From NCBI GenBank assembly GCA_025362495.1, contig JANYGI010000079.1, forward strand, positions 1 to 64,000: 64,000 bases of DNA, given 5' to 3'. This stretch comes from Byssovorax sp. Lineage in GTDB: Bacteria; Myxococcota_A; Polyangia; Polyangiales; Polyangiaceae. Made by a program: the position numbers and the translations under genes. Under the pieces are notes generated by a model, which saw nothing but the letters and a program-made list of their open reading frames with translations, was not told the origin of the DNA and did no database searches. Of this stretch, positions 1 through 12,800 are shown in pieces; position 1 is the stretch's first letter; every line of letters starts with the position of its first letter.

Positions 1-671
<671 letters not shown>

Positions 672-717
672 ACGCCCGGGTTAGCAAGGCCCCCGCGCGA
701 CGGGAAGCGGCTTCGCT

Positions 718-2529
718 TCAGGGAGCCGGCGGGGCGGCCGGGGCGGCGCTGCCGAGCGCGCGGTAGTGCGACGACGGCCAGGGCGCGGCCTTCGGTGGCG
801 CCGACGTGGACGGCGCCGCGGAGGCCGAGAGCGCCGGAGCAGCCGACGCGACGGGAGCCGGGTCCGCGGCCGTGAGGACCGGCGTGGCCGCGGCCGTGGC
901 GACGGGCGGCGCCGACAGCGTCGCGGGGGGCGCGGGCGACGTGGAGGGCATCGGGGGCGCGGGCGATCGCATCGTCGCGAAGAGCGTGGCGAGGACGGCA
1001 CCGAGCGCGAGCGTGAGGAGCCCCGCGACGATCTTGAGGCCGCGCCCCGAGGAGGCGGGCGCGACCGCGGCCTCGGGTTCGGCGGCGAGCGCCGGCGCGG
1101 GCGGAAGGTCGAGCTCGGGCGGCGGCGGCTCGGCGGGCGCGTCGACCTGCGAGCGGAGCGTGGGCTGCGGCCCGATCGCCGGAGGCTTCGGCGGCGCGAG
1201 CGGCGGGGGCGGCGACTCCGGCTGCGACGATGGTTGCTGCTGCAACGGTTGCTGCTGCAACGATCCCTGCGCGACCGGCTCCGCGAGCAGCGCGGCGCGC
1301 GCGACGCGCTTGGCCTCGAGGATCCGCGCGGCCTCGGCGAGGATCGCCGGATCGACCTTGGCGGTGTGCGCCGTGGGGACGAAGGCCGCGGTGCTCGCCT
1401 TGACGCTCGCCGAGTCCATGTACGCGCTGAGGCGGGCGCGATCCTCGGCGGTGATCGGCATCGTGCGCGCGACGGCCTTGAACGGCGCGACGCCGGGCGA
1501 CGCCGGGAGGATCACCGGCGGCGGCGCGACGGCGCGGCTCGACGAGGTCGGCCCCGGGAGCGCCGCGCGGCTGGGCTGCGCCATCGAGAGCGGGCCGGCG
1601 CCGATCTCGCGGAAGCGCATGCCCGCGGTGTTCGAGCAGGGCCCGTCGCCGTGGAGCTGCCGCGCCAGGAGGAGCCCGCTCACCGCCGGATCCTCGATGG
1701 CGATCGTCAGCCGCGCCACGAGCTCGCTCGCGTCGGCGATGCGCTCGTTCACGGGCTTGAGGCAGTCGCGGACGATCGATCGCACCGACTCGGGCAGGGT
1801 CGGCGCGACGGCGTCGATCGACTCCGGCGGCTCGGTGCAGATGGAGATGATCAGGCTGCTGAAGCTGTCGCCCTCGTGCGGGAACGTGCCCGTGAGCGCC
1901 TCGTAGAGGATGACGCCGCACGACCAGATGTCGGAGCGGCCGTCGAGGTTCGGCACCGATCGCGACTGCTCGGGGCTCATGTACCGGGGCGATCCCAGGA
2001 CGGCGCCGGTGACCGTCGCGCTCGCGCCCTCGCTGTCCGCGAACTTGCCGATGCCGAAATCGAGCACCTTGGGGAGCGAGACGCCCGAGATCCGATCGAG
2101 GTGGAGGAAGATGTTTTCGGGCTTGATGTCGCGGTGGACGATACCCGCCGCGTGCGCTGCGCCGAGCGCCTCGGCCACGTCGTGCATCACCGCCAGGAAG
2201 TCGCGGACGCTGAGCCGCGGATCGCCCGCGAGGGCGTCGACGAGGAGCATGCCCGAGAGCAGCTCCATCACGAGGTAGAGGCTCTCCTCGTGCTCGCCGA
2301 CGTCGAAGATGTCGATGATGCTCGGGTGGTTGATCTGCGCCGACGCCCGCGCCTCGCGGGCGAAGCGGTCGCGCGAGACGGAGGAGGCCGCGACGTGCGC
2401 GTGCATGAACTTCACCGCGAACTCGCGGCCCGTCCCGGTGTGCGTCGCGCGCCACACCTCGCCCATGCCCCCGATGCCGATCCGCTTGTCGAGCCGGTAC
2501 TTGCCCTGGATTACCTCGCCCGACTTCAT
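718..2529 (-). CDS. Membrane-anchored Ser/Thr protein kinase (PknB/Hanks type)
   Basis: This 603-residue protein has an N-terminal kinase domain at about residues 10-275. The Gly-rich loop is GIGGMGEVW, Lys40 is in FAVKF, the catalytic loop is HRDIKPEN with Asp134, DFG is at 157-159 and the activation segment ends MSPEQ, so all catalytic residues are present. A long Pro/Ala-rich linker follows, then one hydrophobic segment at about 498-520 and a roughly 80-residue Pro/Ala/Ser tail with no recognisable sensor fold. The expected topology is a cytoplasmic kinase with a short outer tail. The gene sits alone between two acyl-CoA metabolism genes; a link to them is only inferred from proximity. Confidence 0.95.
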   Translation of the reverse strand: MKSGEVIQGKYRLDKRIGIGGMGEVWRATHTGTGREFAVKFMHAHVAASSVSRDRFAREARASAQINHPSIIDIFDVGEHEESLYLVMELLSGMLLVDALAGDPRLSVRDFLAVMHDVAEALGAAHAAGIVHRDIKPENIFLHLDRISGVSLPKVLDFGIGKFADSEGASATVTGAVLGSPRYMSPEQSRSVPNLDGRSDIWSCGVILYEALTGTFPHEGDSFSSLIISICTEPPESIDAVAPTLPESVRSIVRDCLKPVNERIADASELVARLTIAIEDPAVSGLLLARQLHGDGPCSNTAGMRFREIGAGPLSMAQPSRAALPGPTSSSRAVAPPPVILPASPGVAPFKAVARTMPITAEDRARLSAYMDSASVKASTAAFVPTAHTAKVDPAILAEAARILEAKRVARAALLAEPVAQGSLQQQPLQQQPSSQPESPPPPLAPPKPPAIGPQPTLRSQVDAPAEPPPPELDLPPAPALAAEPEAAVAPASSGRGLKIVAGLLTLALGAVLATLFATMRSPAPPMPSTSPAPPATLSAPPVATAAATPVLTAADPAPVASAAPALSASAAPSTSAPPKAAPWPSSHYRALGSAAPAAPPAP

Positions 2530-2588
2530 TGGAAGCTCACATGCTCTGCCGTCGGCGACTCGAAGGTCAAGGCCGGTTGGAGGACTCG

Positions 2589-3479
2589 CTAGAGCGAGCG
2601 GCCCGTCTTCTGGCCCTTGTCGTCGTAAACGTAGAAGCCGCGACCCGTCTTTTTCCCGTACCAGCCGGCGGCGACGAGGTTCTTGAGGATCGTCGCGGGG
2701 CGGTACTTCGAGTCGCCGAACTCGCGGTGGAGGACCTCGGCGATGAAGAGCGTCGTGTCGAGGCCGATCAGATCGGCGAGCTCGAGCGGGCCCATCGGGT
2801 GGTTGAGGCCGAGGCGCGCGCCGGCGTCGATGTCCTCGGGCGTGCCGAGGTTCTGCTCGAGGGCGAAGCAGGCCTCGTTGAGGAACGGGATCAGCATCCG
2901 GTTGACGAGGAAGCCTGGCGCGTCCTTCGAGGTGATCACCGTCTTGCCGAGCTGGATCGAGAGCTCCTTCACCGCGTCGTAGGTCGCGTCCGAGGTCTGC
3001 ACGCCGCGCACGATCTCCACGAGCTTCATCAACGGGACGGGGTTCATGAAGTGCATGCCGATCACCTGCGCGGGGCGCGAGGTCGCGCCGGCGAGGCGGG
3101 TGATGGAGATCGACGAGGTGTTCGAAGAGAGGATCGCCTCCTTCGGCATCAGCCGATCGGCCTCGCGGAAGAGGCCGAGCTTGATGTCGACGTTCTCGGT
3201 CGCGGCCTCGACGGCGATGTCGACCTCGGCGAGACCGGCGAGGCCGTCGCTCGCGGTGATGCGATCGAGGAGCGCCGCGCGGTCGTCCGCGGACATTTTT
3301 CCTTTGTCCACCAGCTTCGCGAGGGAGGCGCCAATTGTCGATTTACCGGCCTCGGCCAGAGCCTTGGTCGCGTCGCACAGGACAACCGAAAACCCTGTGC
3401 CCGCGGCTACCTGGGCGATGCCCCGGCCCATCTGTCCCGCGCCGATCACCCCGAAACGCCGACGATTCGCTCCGCTCAT
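2589..3479 (-). CDS. hbd: 3-hydroxybutyryl-CoA / 3-hydroxyacyl-CoA dehydrogenase
   Basis: At 296 residues this is the normal length for single-function short-chain 3-hydroxyacyl-CoA dehydrogenases. The Rossmann nucleotide motif GAGQMG is at 13-18. The NTSSISIT segment is at about 120-127, and the catalytic His143 lies in GMHFMNPVPLMKLVEI. The C-terminal dimerisation domain carries NHPMGPLELADLIGLD. The protein ends YGKKTGRGFYVYDDKGQKTG, as in Hbd and PaaH. It oxidises 3-hydroxyacyl-CoA with NAD(P)+, or runs in reverse in butyrate/PHB-type metabolism. It follows the crotonase gene functionally but is separated from it by a kinase gene. Hbd versus PaaH/FadB2 specificity cannot be settled here. 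Confidence 0.95.
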   Translation of the reverse strand: MSGANRRRFGVIGAGQMGRGIAQVAAGTGFSVVLCDATKALAEAGKSTIGASLAKLVDKGKMSADDRAALLDRITASDGLAGLAEVDIAVEAATENVDIKLGLFREADRLMPKEAILSSNTSSISITRLAGATSRPAQVIGMHFMNPVPLMKLVEIVRGVQTSDATYDAVKELSIQLGKTVITSKDAPGFLVNRMLIPFLNEACFALEQNLGTPEDIDAGARLGLNHPMGPLELADLIGLDTTLFIAEVLHREFGDSKYRPATILKNLVAAGWYGKKTGRGFYVYDDKGQKTGRSL

Positions 3480-3655
3480 TCCGCGTTGATACTCGAAGCC
3501 GCGGGCGCGGAGAACGTGTTCCTGACGTCCTGGTCGTGGGGCGGGTCGCCGGATTCCGCGAAACGGCTGCGCTCCTGGGTCCGGTGTCGCACCCCCGCTT
3601 CCTGCGCTGAAGCGGGGTCTGGCCGGGCGAGGGATTGCTCAACGCGTCGCGAGCC

Positions 3656-3685
3656 TTGAAACACGATCGGCGAGGCGCGTACATT
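3656..3685 (+). promoter_or_regulatory. Candidate sigma70-type promoter for the giant TPR gene
   Basis: TTGAAA at 3656-3661 (5 of 6 to TTGACA) and TACATT at 3680-3685 (4 of 6 to TATAAT) are separated by 18 bases in the 400-base gap between the divergent hbd and TPR genes. A start near 3692 would give a leader of about 190 bases. This is a string match only; the rest of the gap (3480-3883) shows no gene. Confidence 0.3.
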
Positions 3686-3883
3686 CGCGCGACCCGTCGG
3701 GATTTCGAGGCTGCGCAGTAGCTCGAACGGGGCCAAGCGAGCGATGTAAAGCAATCCGCAAGACATCCGTGTCTCCCTCGCAGGAGACGTGGCGCGTCGT
3801 CAGGCATCCGAGGTCGATTCGCAACGCGAGTCGGGCCGAGGGCGCCGCGCCCCGGGTAGTCGTGTCGGTGACCGGGGTAATTG

Positions 3884-6800
3884 ATGAGCGTCGAGACAAT
3901 TCGGGTTGCCCTTGGGCGGCTGCAAGATGATCCGGAAAACGAAGCCGCTTACGGCGAGCTGAGCGACGTCGTCACCGAGGTCGTGACGGCCCCGGCGTCG
4001 GACGTGTCGGGCGCGGACATCGAGCGCTTGCTCGGCTCCGCGCGCGGGCGCCACGAGCAGCGGCGAGAGTGGGGCGCCGTGGCCCGGCTCCTCGAGCTCG
4101 AGATTCAGTTCGTCAGCGGCTCGCCGGTGGAAGCGCCGATGCAGGCCGAGCTGGCGCGCGTGTACCAGGAAGAGCTCGTCGACGCGGAGAAGTCGATCGC
4201 CGCGTACCGGCGGCTGATGACGCTCCGCCCCGGCGACGCGACCGCCGAGGAGGCGATCGAGAACGACGCCGCCAAGCGCGAGAAGTGGCGCGATCTCGTC
4301 GCGCGCTACACCGCCGAGGGCGAGGCGGGCGAGGCCGGCTTCCGCTCGTCGCTCTACGCGAGCGCCGCCGACGTGGGCTACCGCTACGGCGGCGAAGAGG
4401 CCCGCGCGCAGGTGATCGAGCACGTCGAGAAGGCCCTCGAGCTCGATCGCAAGAACCGCCGCGCCGCGGTGCTCGCCGAGCTCGCGTACGCGCGCAGCGA
4501 AGACTGGGCCGGCGTCGCCCGCATCCAGAAGCTTCTCCGCGACGACGCGACCGCGAAGGAAGACCGCCTCGCGGCCGGCCTGCGCCTCGGCCGCACCGCC
4601 TCGAAGAAGCTCTCGGATCCGGCGCTGGCGATGGACGCGTACCAGCAGGTGCTCGACCTCGTGCCGGGCCAGCCCGACGCGCTGAGCTACCTCGCCGAAG
4701 CGTACTCCGCGAGCGAGCAGTGGGACCACCTCGTCTCGCTCTACGAAGATCAGCTCCGCGGCGGCGGCGTGAAATCGGGCGAAGAGCTCGGGATCTTGAT
4801 CCAGATCGCGATGGTGCACTGGCGCATGCGCGGCAACGTCGCCGCGGCCGAGCCCTACTTCGATCGCGTGCGCCGCGCCGACGCCGCCCACGCGGGGATG
4901 CTCTCGTTCTTCCGCGAGCTCTGCACCGGCAAGAACGACAAGGCCCGCCTCGCGACCATCCTCACCGACGCGCAGCGCGCCATGGCCGACGGGCCGGACA
5001 AACGCGCGCTGGCGACCGAGATCGCCCGCCTCGCCGAGTCGCAGGAGAACGCGCAGAAGGCCATCGAGCAGTACAAGACGGTGCTCCGCACCGACCCTGA
5101 CAACCGCGACGCGCGCGAGGCGCTGAAGCGCCTCTACACGGCCACGGAAGGCTGGAACGCGCTGGTCGAGCTGCTGCGGCAGGACCTCGAGCGCACGCCC
5201 CAGACCGAGCCTTTGCAGCGCGCGGCCGTGCTCCGCGAGATCGCGACGGTGTACCGCGATCGCGTCAAGAATGAGGCGGCGCTCGTCACGGTGCTGACCC
5301 AGATCGTGCAGCTCGACGAGACGGACATCGACTCGGTCCGCGAGCTGACGCGGGTGTACGAGGCGCTCGGCCGCTGGCGTGATCTGCTCGCGTACCAGCA
5401 GAAGCTGGCCGAGCTCTCGCAGAGCTCCGCCGAGAAGGTGAACCTCTATCGATCGGCGGCGCGCCGCTGGATCGAGCAGTTCTCCAACGTGCAGAACGCG
5501 GTCACCGCGTACGAGGCGCTGCTCGAGGTCGACGGCAACGACGTCGAGGCCTCGCAGAAGCTGAAGGAGCTGTACGTGAAGCGCCGGAGCTTCCCGCAGC
5601 TCTACGCGCTCTACGAGAAGCAGCTGCCGGCCGCCGAGGGCGCCGCCAAGATCGAGCTGCTGACCGAGATGGCCAAGCTCGCGGCCGAGCGCCTCGATCG
5701 CGGGGCCGCGGCGATCACGCTGCAGAAGCAGATCCTCGAGCTGGATCCGAACGCCGCCGGCGTGCTCGATTCGCTGGAGAAGCAGGCCGAGCGCGAGAAG
5801 GATTTCGCGACGGTGGCCGAGGTGCTGGAGCGCCGCATCGACGCCGCGACCGACGACGCCGCGCGCCTCGCCGCGCTGCAGAAGGTCGGCGCCGTGTACG
5901 CCGAGCGGCTGCGCGATCCCGCCGCCGCCGCGCGCACCTGGCGCCGCGTGCTCACGCTGTCGCCCGGCCACGCCAAGGCGCTGCGCGTGCTGCGCGAGGC
6001 TTATTTTGCAGGGGCAGACTGGGATGGGCTCGAAGAGCTCTACGCCTCGCAAAATGACTGGGAGGGCCTGGTCGACTTCCTCTCGTCGGCCGCCGACAAG
6101 GCCTCCGAGCCCGCGGTGAAGCTCGAGCTCTCGTTCCGTGCCGCGCGCCTCTTCGAGCAGCAGCTCAAGGCGCCCGAGCGCGCGACGCGATCGTACGAGC
6201 GGGTGCTCTCGGTCTCACCGACCGACGCGCGAGCCGCCGCCGCCCTCGTCCCGATCTACGAGAAGGAAGAGAAGTGGTCGCGCCTCCCCGCGCTCTACGA
6301 GGTGCGCTTCGCGGGCGCCGAGACCGACGCCGACAAGGTGGCGATCCTCCGCAAGCTCGCCAGCGTGACGGGCGGCCCGCTCGCCGACAAGAACGCCGCG
6401 CTCGGCCACGCCCGCAAGGCGTACGAGCTGCTCCCCGACGAGGCCGGGCTCGAGCTGCTCGAGTCGTGGTCGCGCGCGTCCGGCGCGTGGGCCCCGTTCG
6501 TCGAGGCCGTCGAGGCGCGCCTCAAGAAGGATCAGACGCTGCCCGCGGCCGACGCGCGCGCGCTGCGGATCAAGATCGCCGAGGTCTACTCGCGCGAGCT
6601 CAACAAGCTCGACGAGGCCGTCATGGCGTACCGCGAGCTCGTCGAGCTCGACAAGAGCGACATCGAGACGATGCACGCGCTCGACACGCTCCTCCGCGCC
6701 AACGGGCGGAAGAACGATCTGCGCTGGCTGCTCGAGCTGCGCGCGGCGCAGGCCGAGGGCGACGATCGCGCCGACGTGCTGGAAGAGTGGGCCACGCTCG

Positions 6801-9800
6801 AAGAAGAGGTCTTCGGCGAGCCGGCGCAGGCCATCGCGCTGCTGCGGCAGGTGGTGTCGATCTCGCCGCGGGGCGAGGCGCTGAAGTCGCTGTCGAACCT
6901 GCTCACGCAGGCCGGCGAGTTCGAATCGGCCGCGGAGATCGTGGCCCAGCACCGCGATCTCTCCGAGGGCGAGGGGCGCGCGCGGCGCGAGGTCGAGCTG
7001 GCGGGCCTCTACCTCGACAAGCTCGAGAAGCCGGCGTCGGCGTTCGAGGCGTGCGTGCGCGCGCTCTCGGCGGCGGAGCACGATCCCGAGGCGATCGCGC
7101 TGCTCGGGCGGCTCCTCGATCGGCCCGAGACCCGCGTCCGCGCGGCCACGGTGCTGGAGTCGGAGTACGCCGAGATCGGCGACGCGCGCCGCGAATCGCA
7201 GGCGGTTCGCGTGCGGCTCGAGGCCGAGAAGGATCCGACGGTGCGCCTCGCGCTCCACCGCAAGCTCGCCGACATCGAGGAGCAGAAGCTCAACGCGGCG
7301 GGGACGGCGTTCGAGGTCATCCTCCGCGCCCTCAACGAGATGCCGGGCAACCTCGAGCTGTGGGGCCGCGCGGCCGAGCTCGCGCAGCGCTCGGGCCGGC
7401 CGACCGACCTCTCCGAGGCCTACCGGCTCCACCTCGTCGCCGGCCGCGGCGCGGGCGACAAGCTCCCGGAAGATGTCGAGATCGAGCTGTGCGAGCGGGC
7501 CGCGAGCCTGCACGACGAGCAGCTCGGCGATCCCGAGGGCGCGATGCCGTACCTCGAGCGCGTCCTCGCCGTCGACGCCACCAACACGCGCGCGTTCAAC
7601 CGGCTCAAGCAGATCCTCACCTCGAGCGAGCGCTGGTCCGAGCTGGAAGAGCTCTACGATCGCGCCGCCAAGAGCACCACCGACGAGAAGGATCGGATCG
7701 AGCTGCTCAACGAGGTCGCCCTCATCGCCGAGGAGATCATCGGCGATGCGGCCAAGGCCATCGGCTACTACGAGCGGATCCTCGTGCTCGATCCGCTCTA
7801 TACGGCGGCGCTCGACTCGCTGGAGAAGCTCTACGAGCGCGAGGAGCGCTGGAAGGATCTCGCGGCGCTGCTCGAAGGTCGCCTCGATACGGCGACGCAG
7901 CAGGAGGCCGTCGACATCAAGCTCGCGCTCGGGCGCATCTACCTCGATCGGCTGCACGAGCCGTCGCAGGCGCTCGGCCACCTCGAAGACGTGCTCCGCC
8001 TCCGCGAGAACGACGGCGAGGCCCGCCAGCTCGTCGAGCGGCTGCTGGAGATCGGCGCCCTCCGCCACCGCGCGGCGCGGATCCTCGAGCACGTCTACGA
8101 GGCCCGCGACGAGATCCGCCAGCTGGTGCGCGTCCTCGAGATCCGCCGTGAAGGCGCGACCGACGAGGGCGAGCGCCGCGAGCTGCTGCGCCGCATGAGC
8201 GTGCTCCGCGACGAGCGGCTGCGCGACGATCACGGGGCGTTCGCCGCCCTCGCCGAGCTGGTGCCGCTCGAGCCCGAAGACGCGCAGGTGCGCGGTCGCT
8301 TCGTGGAGATCGGCCGCCGCCTCGCCGATCACGAGAAGGTCGCGACGGTGCTCACCGCCGCCGCCGACGCCTCGACCACCTCGTCGACGCGGGGCGAAAT
8401 TCTCATGGAAGTCGCTCGTATTTGCGAGGATTTGCTCGAGGACGAGGCCCGCGCCGAGAAGGTGTACCAGCGCGTCATCGAGATCGATCGCAACGATCCT
8501 CTGCTGGTGATCCCCGCGGCGCAGGCCCTCGGGCGCATCCACGCAAGCAAGGGTCGCCACGACGCCCTCGCGGAAGATCTCGGCATCGAGGTCAAGCTCG
8601 AGGCCGACATCGAGAAGCGCCGCGAGCTCTACGAGCGCATCGGCGGCCTCTACGAGACCGTGCTGGAAGACGCCGACAAGGCCATCGGAGCCTGGCGATC
8701 GCGCCTCGGCGACGATCCGGCCGACGCGACGGCGCTCTCGGCGCTGGAGCGCCTCTACGAGCGCACCTCGGCGTGGCGCGATCTCGTCGGCGTGCTCCAC
8801 GCGCGCGAGCAGGCCGAGTCGACGGAGTCCGAGCGGCGCCGCACCATGGTGAAGGCCGCCGAGACGCTCGCCGACAAGATCGGCGACGTGCCCGAGGCCA
8901 TCACCGGCTGGCGCGCGGTGCTCGACGGCTTCGGCCCCGAGCACGCGACGCTCGCCGCTCTCGAGACCCTCTACGAGAAGGCCGAGCGCTGGACCGATCT
9001 CGAGGAGACGCTCGAGGTCGATCTCTCGCTCGCCGAAGAGACGGCGGATCGCCTCGGCCTCTACGCTCGCCTCGGCGACGTGCGACGCCTCCATCAGCAG
9101 AACCTCTCCGGCGCGCTCGACGCGTACCGGCAGGCGCTGGGCCTCGATCCGACGAGCGAGCGCTGCCGCACCGCGCTCGAGGCGATGCTCGACATCGCTG
9201 ACGCACGACGCGACGCCGCCGAGACGCTGCGGCCTCTCTACGAGGCCGACGGCGACGCCGAGAAGCTCCTGAAGGTGCTCGAAATCCAGGTCGAAACGAC
9301 CGACGATCCCACCGAGCGCCTGGAGACGTTGCAGACCGCGCTCCGCACCGCCGAGGGCCCGCTGGGCGACTCGGCGCGCGCCTTCCGCTACGCGCTGCGC
9401 GGCCTCCAGCTCGCCGCCGGCGAGAAAGAGGTCTCGTCGTGGATCGCCACGGTCGAGCGCCTCGGCGAGACGACCAACCGCTGGAAGGAAGTGTTCGACG
9501 CCTACCAGGCCATCGTCGATCAGATCCTCGACGGCGACGTGCAGCAGAGCCTCCGCCTGCGCATGGGCGAGCTCGCGCGCCACAAGCTCGACGACGCGGC
9601 GCTGGCCGTCACCGAGTACAAGAAGGCCCTCGAGGCGCACAGCGGCGATCGCAGCGCGCTCGTGGCCCTCGAAGAGCTGTACGCAGAGGCCAACGACTCG
9701 CCCCACCTGCTCGAGATCTTGAAGCTCCGCGTCGAGAACGCCGAGAGCGACGACGAGAAGAAGCAGCTGCTCTTCCGCCAGGCCGAGCTCTCGCAAGGGT

Positions 9801-12800
9801 CGCTCTCGGATCGCGACGGCGCGATCGTCACCTACGAGGCGATCCTCGACGTGGCGCTGGAGCCCAGGGCGATCGCCTCGCTCGACGCGCTCTACCGGGC
9901 CGCCGAGCGCTGGAACGATCTGATCGCGCTGCTGGAGCGGCAGCTCGACGGCAAGCTCGGCGTCGCGGCCGACCTGCGCGTCAACGTGGCGAAGATAGCG
10001 AGGCATCACACCGGCGATACGCAGCGCGCGTTCGACGAGCTGGGCGAAGCGCTCGCGGGCGATCCGTCGCACGAGGGCGCCGTGGCCGAGCTCGAGGCGC
10101 TGCTCTCGACGTCGGACGATCCCGAGCACAAGGCCCGCGCCGGCGAGATGCTGGAGCCGGTCTACCTGCGTCGCGCCGACTGGGCGAAGGTCAAGCTCGC
10201 GCTCGATGCGCGCCTCGCGGCGAGCCAGGATCCCGGCGAGCGCCGCGATCTCTTGCAGCGCCTCGCGACGCTCCACGAGGAGCAGCTCGAAGACTACGGC
10301 GCCGCGCTCGAGACGGTGGCGATGCTGCTCCACGAAGAGCTCGGCGACGAGAGCGTCTGGGCCGAGCTGGAGCGCCTCGCCAAGGTCGCGAGCGCCGAGC
10401 GGCGCCTCGCCGCCGTGTACGCCGCGGAGCTGTCTGCGCTGTCGGCCGACGACGCCGGGAGCGCCAAGCTTTCGCGTCGCACGGGCGAGATTTACGCCGA
10501 TCTCGGCGAGGTGGAGAGCGCCCTCAAGTGGCTCCGCCGCGCCCACGAGTTCGAGCCCGAGTCGCGCGAGCTGTTCACGGCGATCGACGCTCTGCTCGTG
10601 AAGGGCGGGCGCCACGCCGAGCGCGTCGCGCTCCACCGCGCCGCGCTCGATTACCGCACCGACAAGGAGCGGCTCGACGCGCTCCACACCATCGCGCACC
10701 TCGAGCGCTCCGAGCTGAAGGAGCCCGAGAAGGCCATCGATACCTACCGCGCCGCGCTCGACGTCGACGACAACGATCCGAGGGCGCTCGACGCGCTCAC
10801 CGAGCTCTACGGCGAGCTGGGCAAGGATCGCGATCTCGCCGATCTGTACCTGCGCCGCGCCGAGACCGCGCCCAACGGCGAGCAGGCCGCGCCGTACCGC
10901 CTCGCCCTCGCGCGCTTGCTCCGCAGCAAGCTCGGCGACGAGAGCGGCGCGATCGATCAGCTGGAAGCGATCGTCACCGAGGTGCCGTGGCACGCCGAGG
11001 CGATCAAGGAGCTGGAGGCCCTGACCCGCGAAGAGGAGCACAAGGCGCGCGTGGTGGAGATCCTCCGCCCGCTCTACGAGCGCTCCGACGACTGGCGCTT
11101 GCTCATCCGCCTCAACGAGGAGCGCTTCGGCCTCGCGCAGGACACCCACGAAAAGGTGGCCGTGCTCCGCGAGACGGCGCGCCTCTGGGAGACCCGCGGC
11201 GCCGACGAGCTCCGCGCCTTCCAGGCCACGCGCGCGGCCTTCGAGCTCGACCCCGAGGACAGCGAGACGCGGGCCGATCTCGAGCGGCTGACCGAGGCGC
11301 TCGGCGCCTGGGAAGAGCTGAGCGAGAGCTACGAGCACGGCGTCACCCAGACGACCGACGACGTGACCAAGCGCGAGCTGCTGCTCCAGCTCGCCCAGGT
11401 CTACGACGGCAAGATCGACGATCCGCGCCGCGCGCTCGCGGCCTACAGCCGGATCTCGGCCATCGATCCCACCGACACCGAGCCGCTCGAAGCCATGGAC
11501 ACGCTCGCCGTGCTCCTCAGCGACTGGGCGACCTTGATCAGCGTGCTCGAGAAGAAGAGCCAGATCGCCAGCGACGACGAGAACGCCTCGATCTGGCGAC
11601 GGATCGCCGAGACGAAGCTCGACATGCTGGAGGATCCTGCCGGCGCCGCCGTCGCCTACGAGCGCGCGCTGGAGCTGAACCCCGACAGCACGATGACCGT
11701 CGACGCGCTGATCGATCTCTACGAGCCCGTCGCCGCGAGCGACGCGGTCGCGGAGAACGCGCCGTCGCCCGCCGGCGGCGCGCCGCGACGCTTGGTCGAG
11801 CTTTACACGCGCCGCGTGGAGCTCGCCGACAGCGAAGAGGGCGACCTCCGCTACGACCTCAACGTGCGCGCCGCCGAGGTCTTCGAGAAGAAGCTCGACG
11901 ACCGCCGCGAGGCGATCACGGCGCTCAACGCCGCCCTCGACGCGCGCGCCGGCGACGCCGCCGTGCTCGGCGGGCTCGAGCGCCTCTACCGCGCCGAGTC
12001 GCTCTGGGACGAGCTGCTCGGGAACCTCCAGCTCCAGGCCAGCGCGGCCGAGACGAAGGAGGCCCGCGTCAAGCTGCGCACGGCCATCGGCGATCTCTAC
12101 GGAGGGCAGCTCGAGAGCCCGAGCGATGCGCTCGAGCAGTACCGCCTCGTGCTCGACGAGGACGCGACCAACGATCACGCGATCCGCTCGGCCCGCGCGA
12201 TCGGCGAGTCCCGCGAGGAGCTCCGGCTCGACGCGGCCGACATCCTCGAGCCCGTGCTCCGCGGCGCGGCTCGCCACGAAGATCTCGTCGCCATCCTCGA
12301 GCTGCGCCTCCGCGCGCAGACCGACGCCGACGACCGAGCGAAGACGCTGCGGGCGATCGCCGCCGTCGAGGACCAGGGCCGCAACCGCCCGATCGAGGCC
12401 GAAGCCGCGCTGCTCCGCGCCCTCGAAGACACCCCCGACGACGCCTCGCTCCACGCGGAGATCGAGCGCCTCGCCGAGCGCAACGGGTACGCCCGCTACG
12501 CGGACACCCTCGCAGCCCGCGCGGGATCGATCTTCGACGCCACCATCGCAAAAGACTTGTTTTTGCGGCTCGGAACGGTCGCCGAGGAGAAGCTCAAGGA
12601 CGATCGCCGCAGCGTCGACGCCTACGCCAAGGCCGTGGAGCACGCGGGCGACACGCCCGAGCTGCTCTCCGCGCTCGACCGTCTCTACGCGCGCCTCGGT
12701 GACATGAAGGCCCTCGCCGACGTGCTCGAGCGCCGCGTCCCGCTCGTCGACAGCGAGCGCGACCAGGCCGACCTGTTCCACCGCCTCGCGGTGATCCAGA

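Noticed and set aside
9439-12702. A 1,087-residue frame in a second plus-strand frame inside the TPR gene
   Set aside because: Almost entirely Arg/Ala/Gly/Pro, as expected when GC-rich codons are read out of frame.
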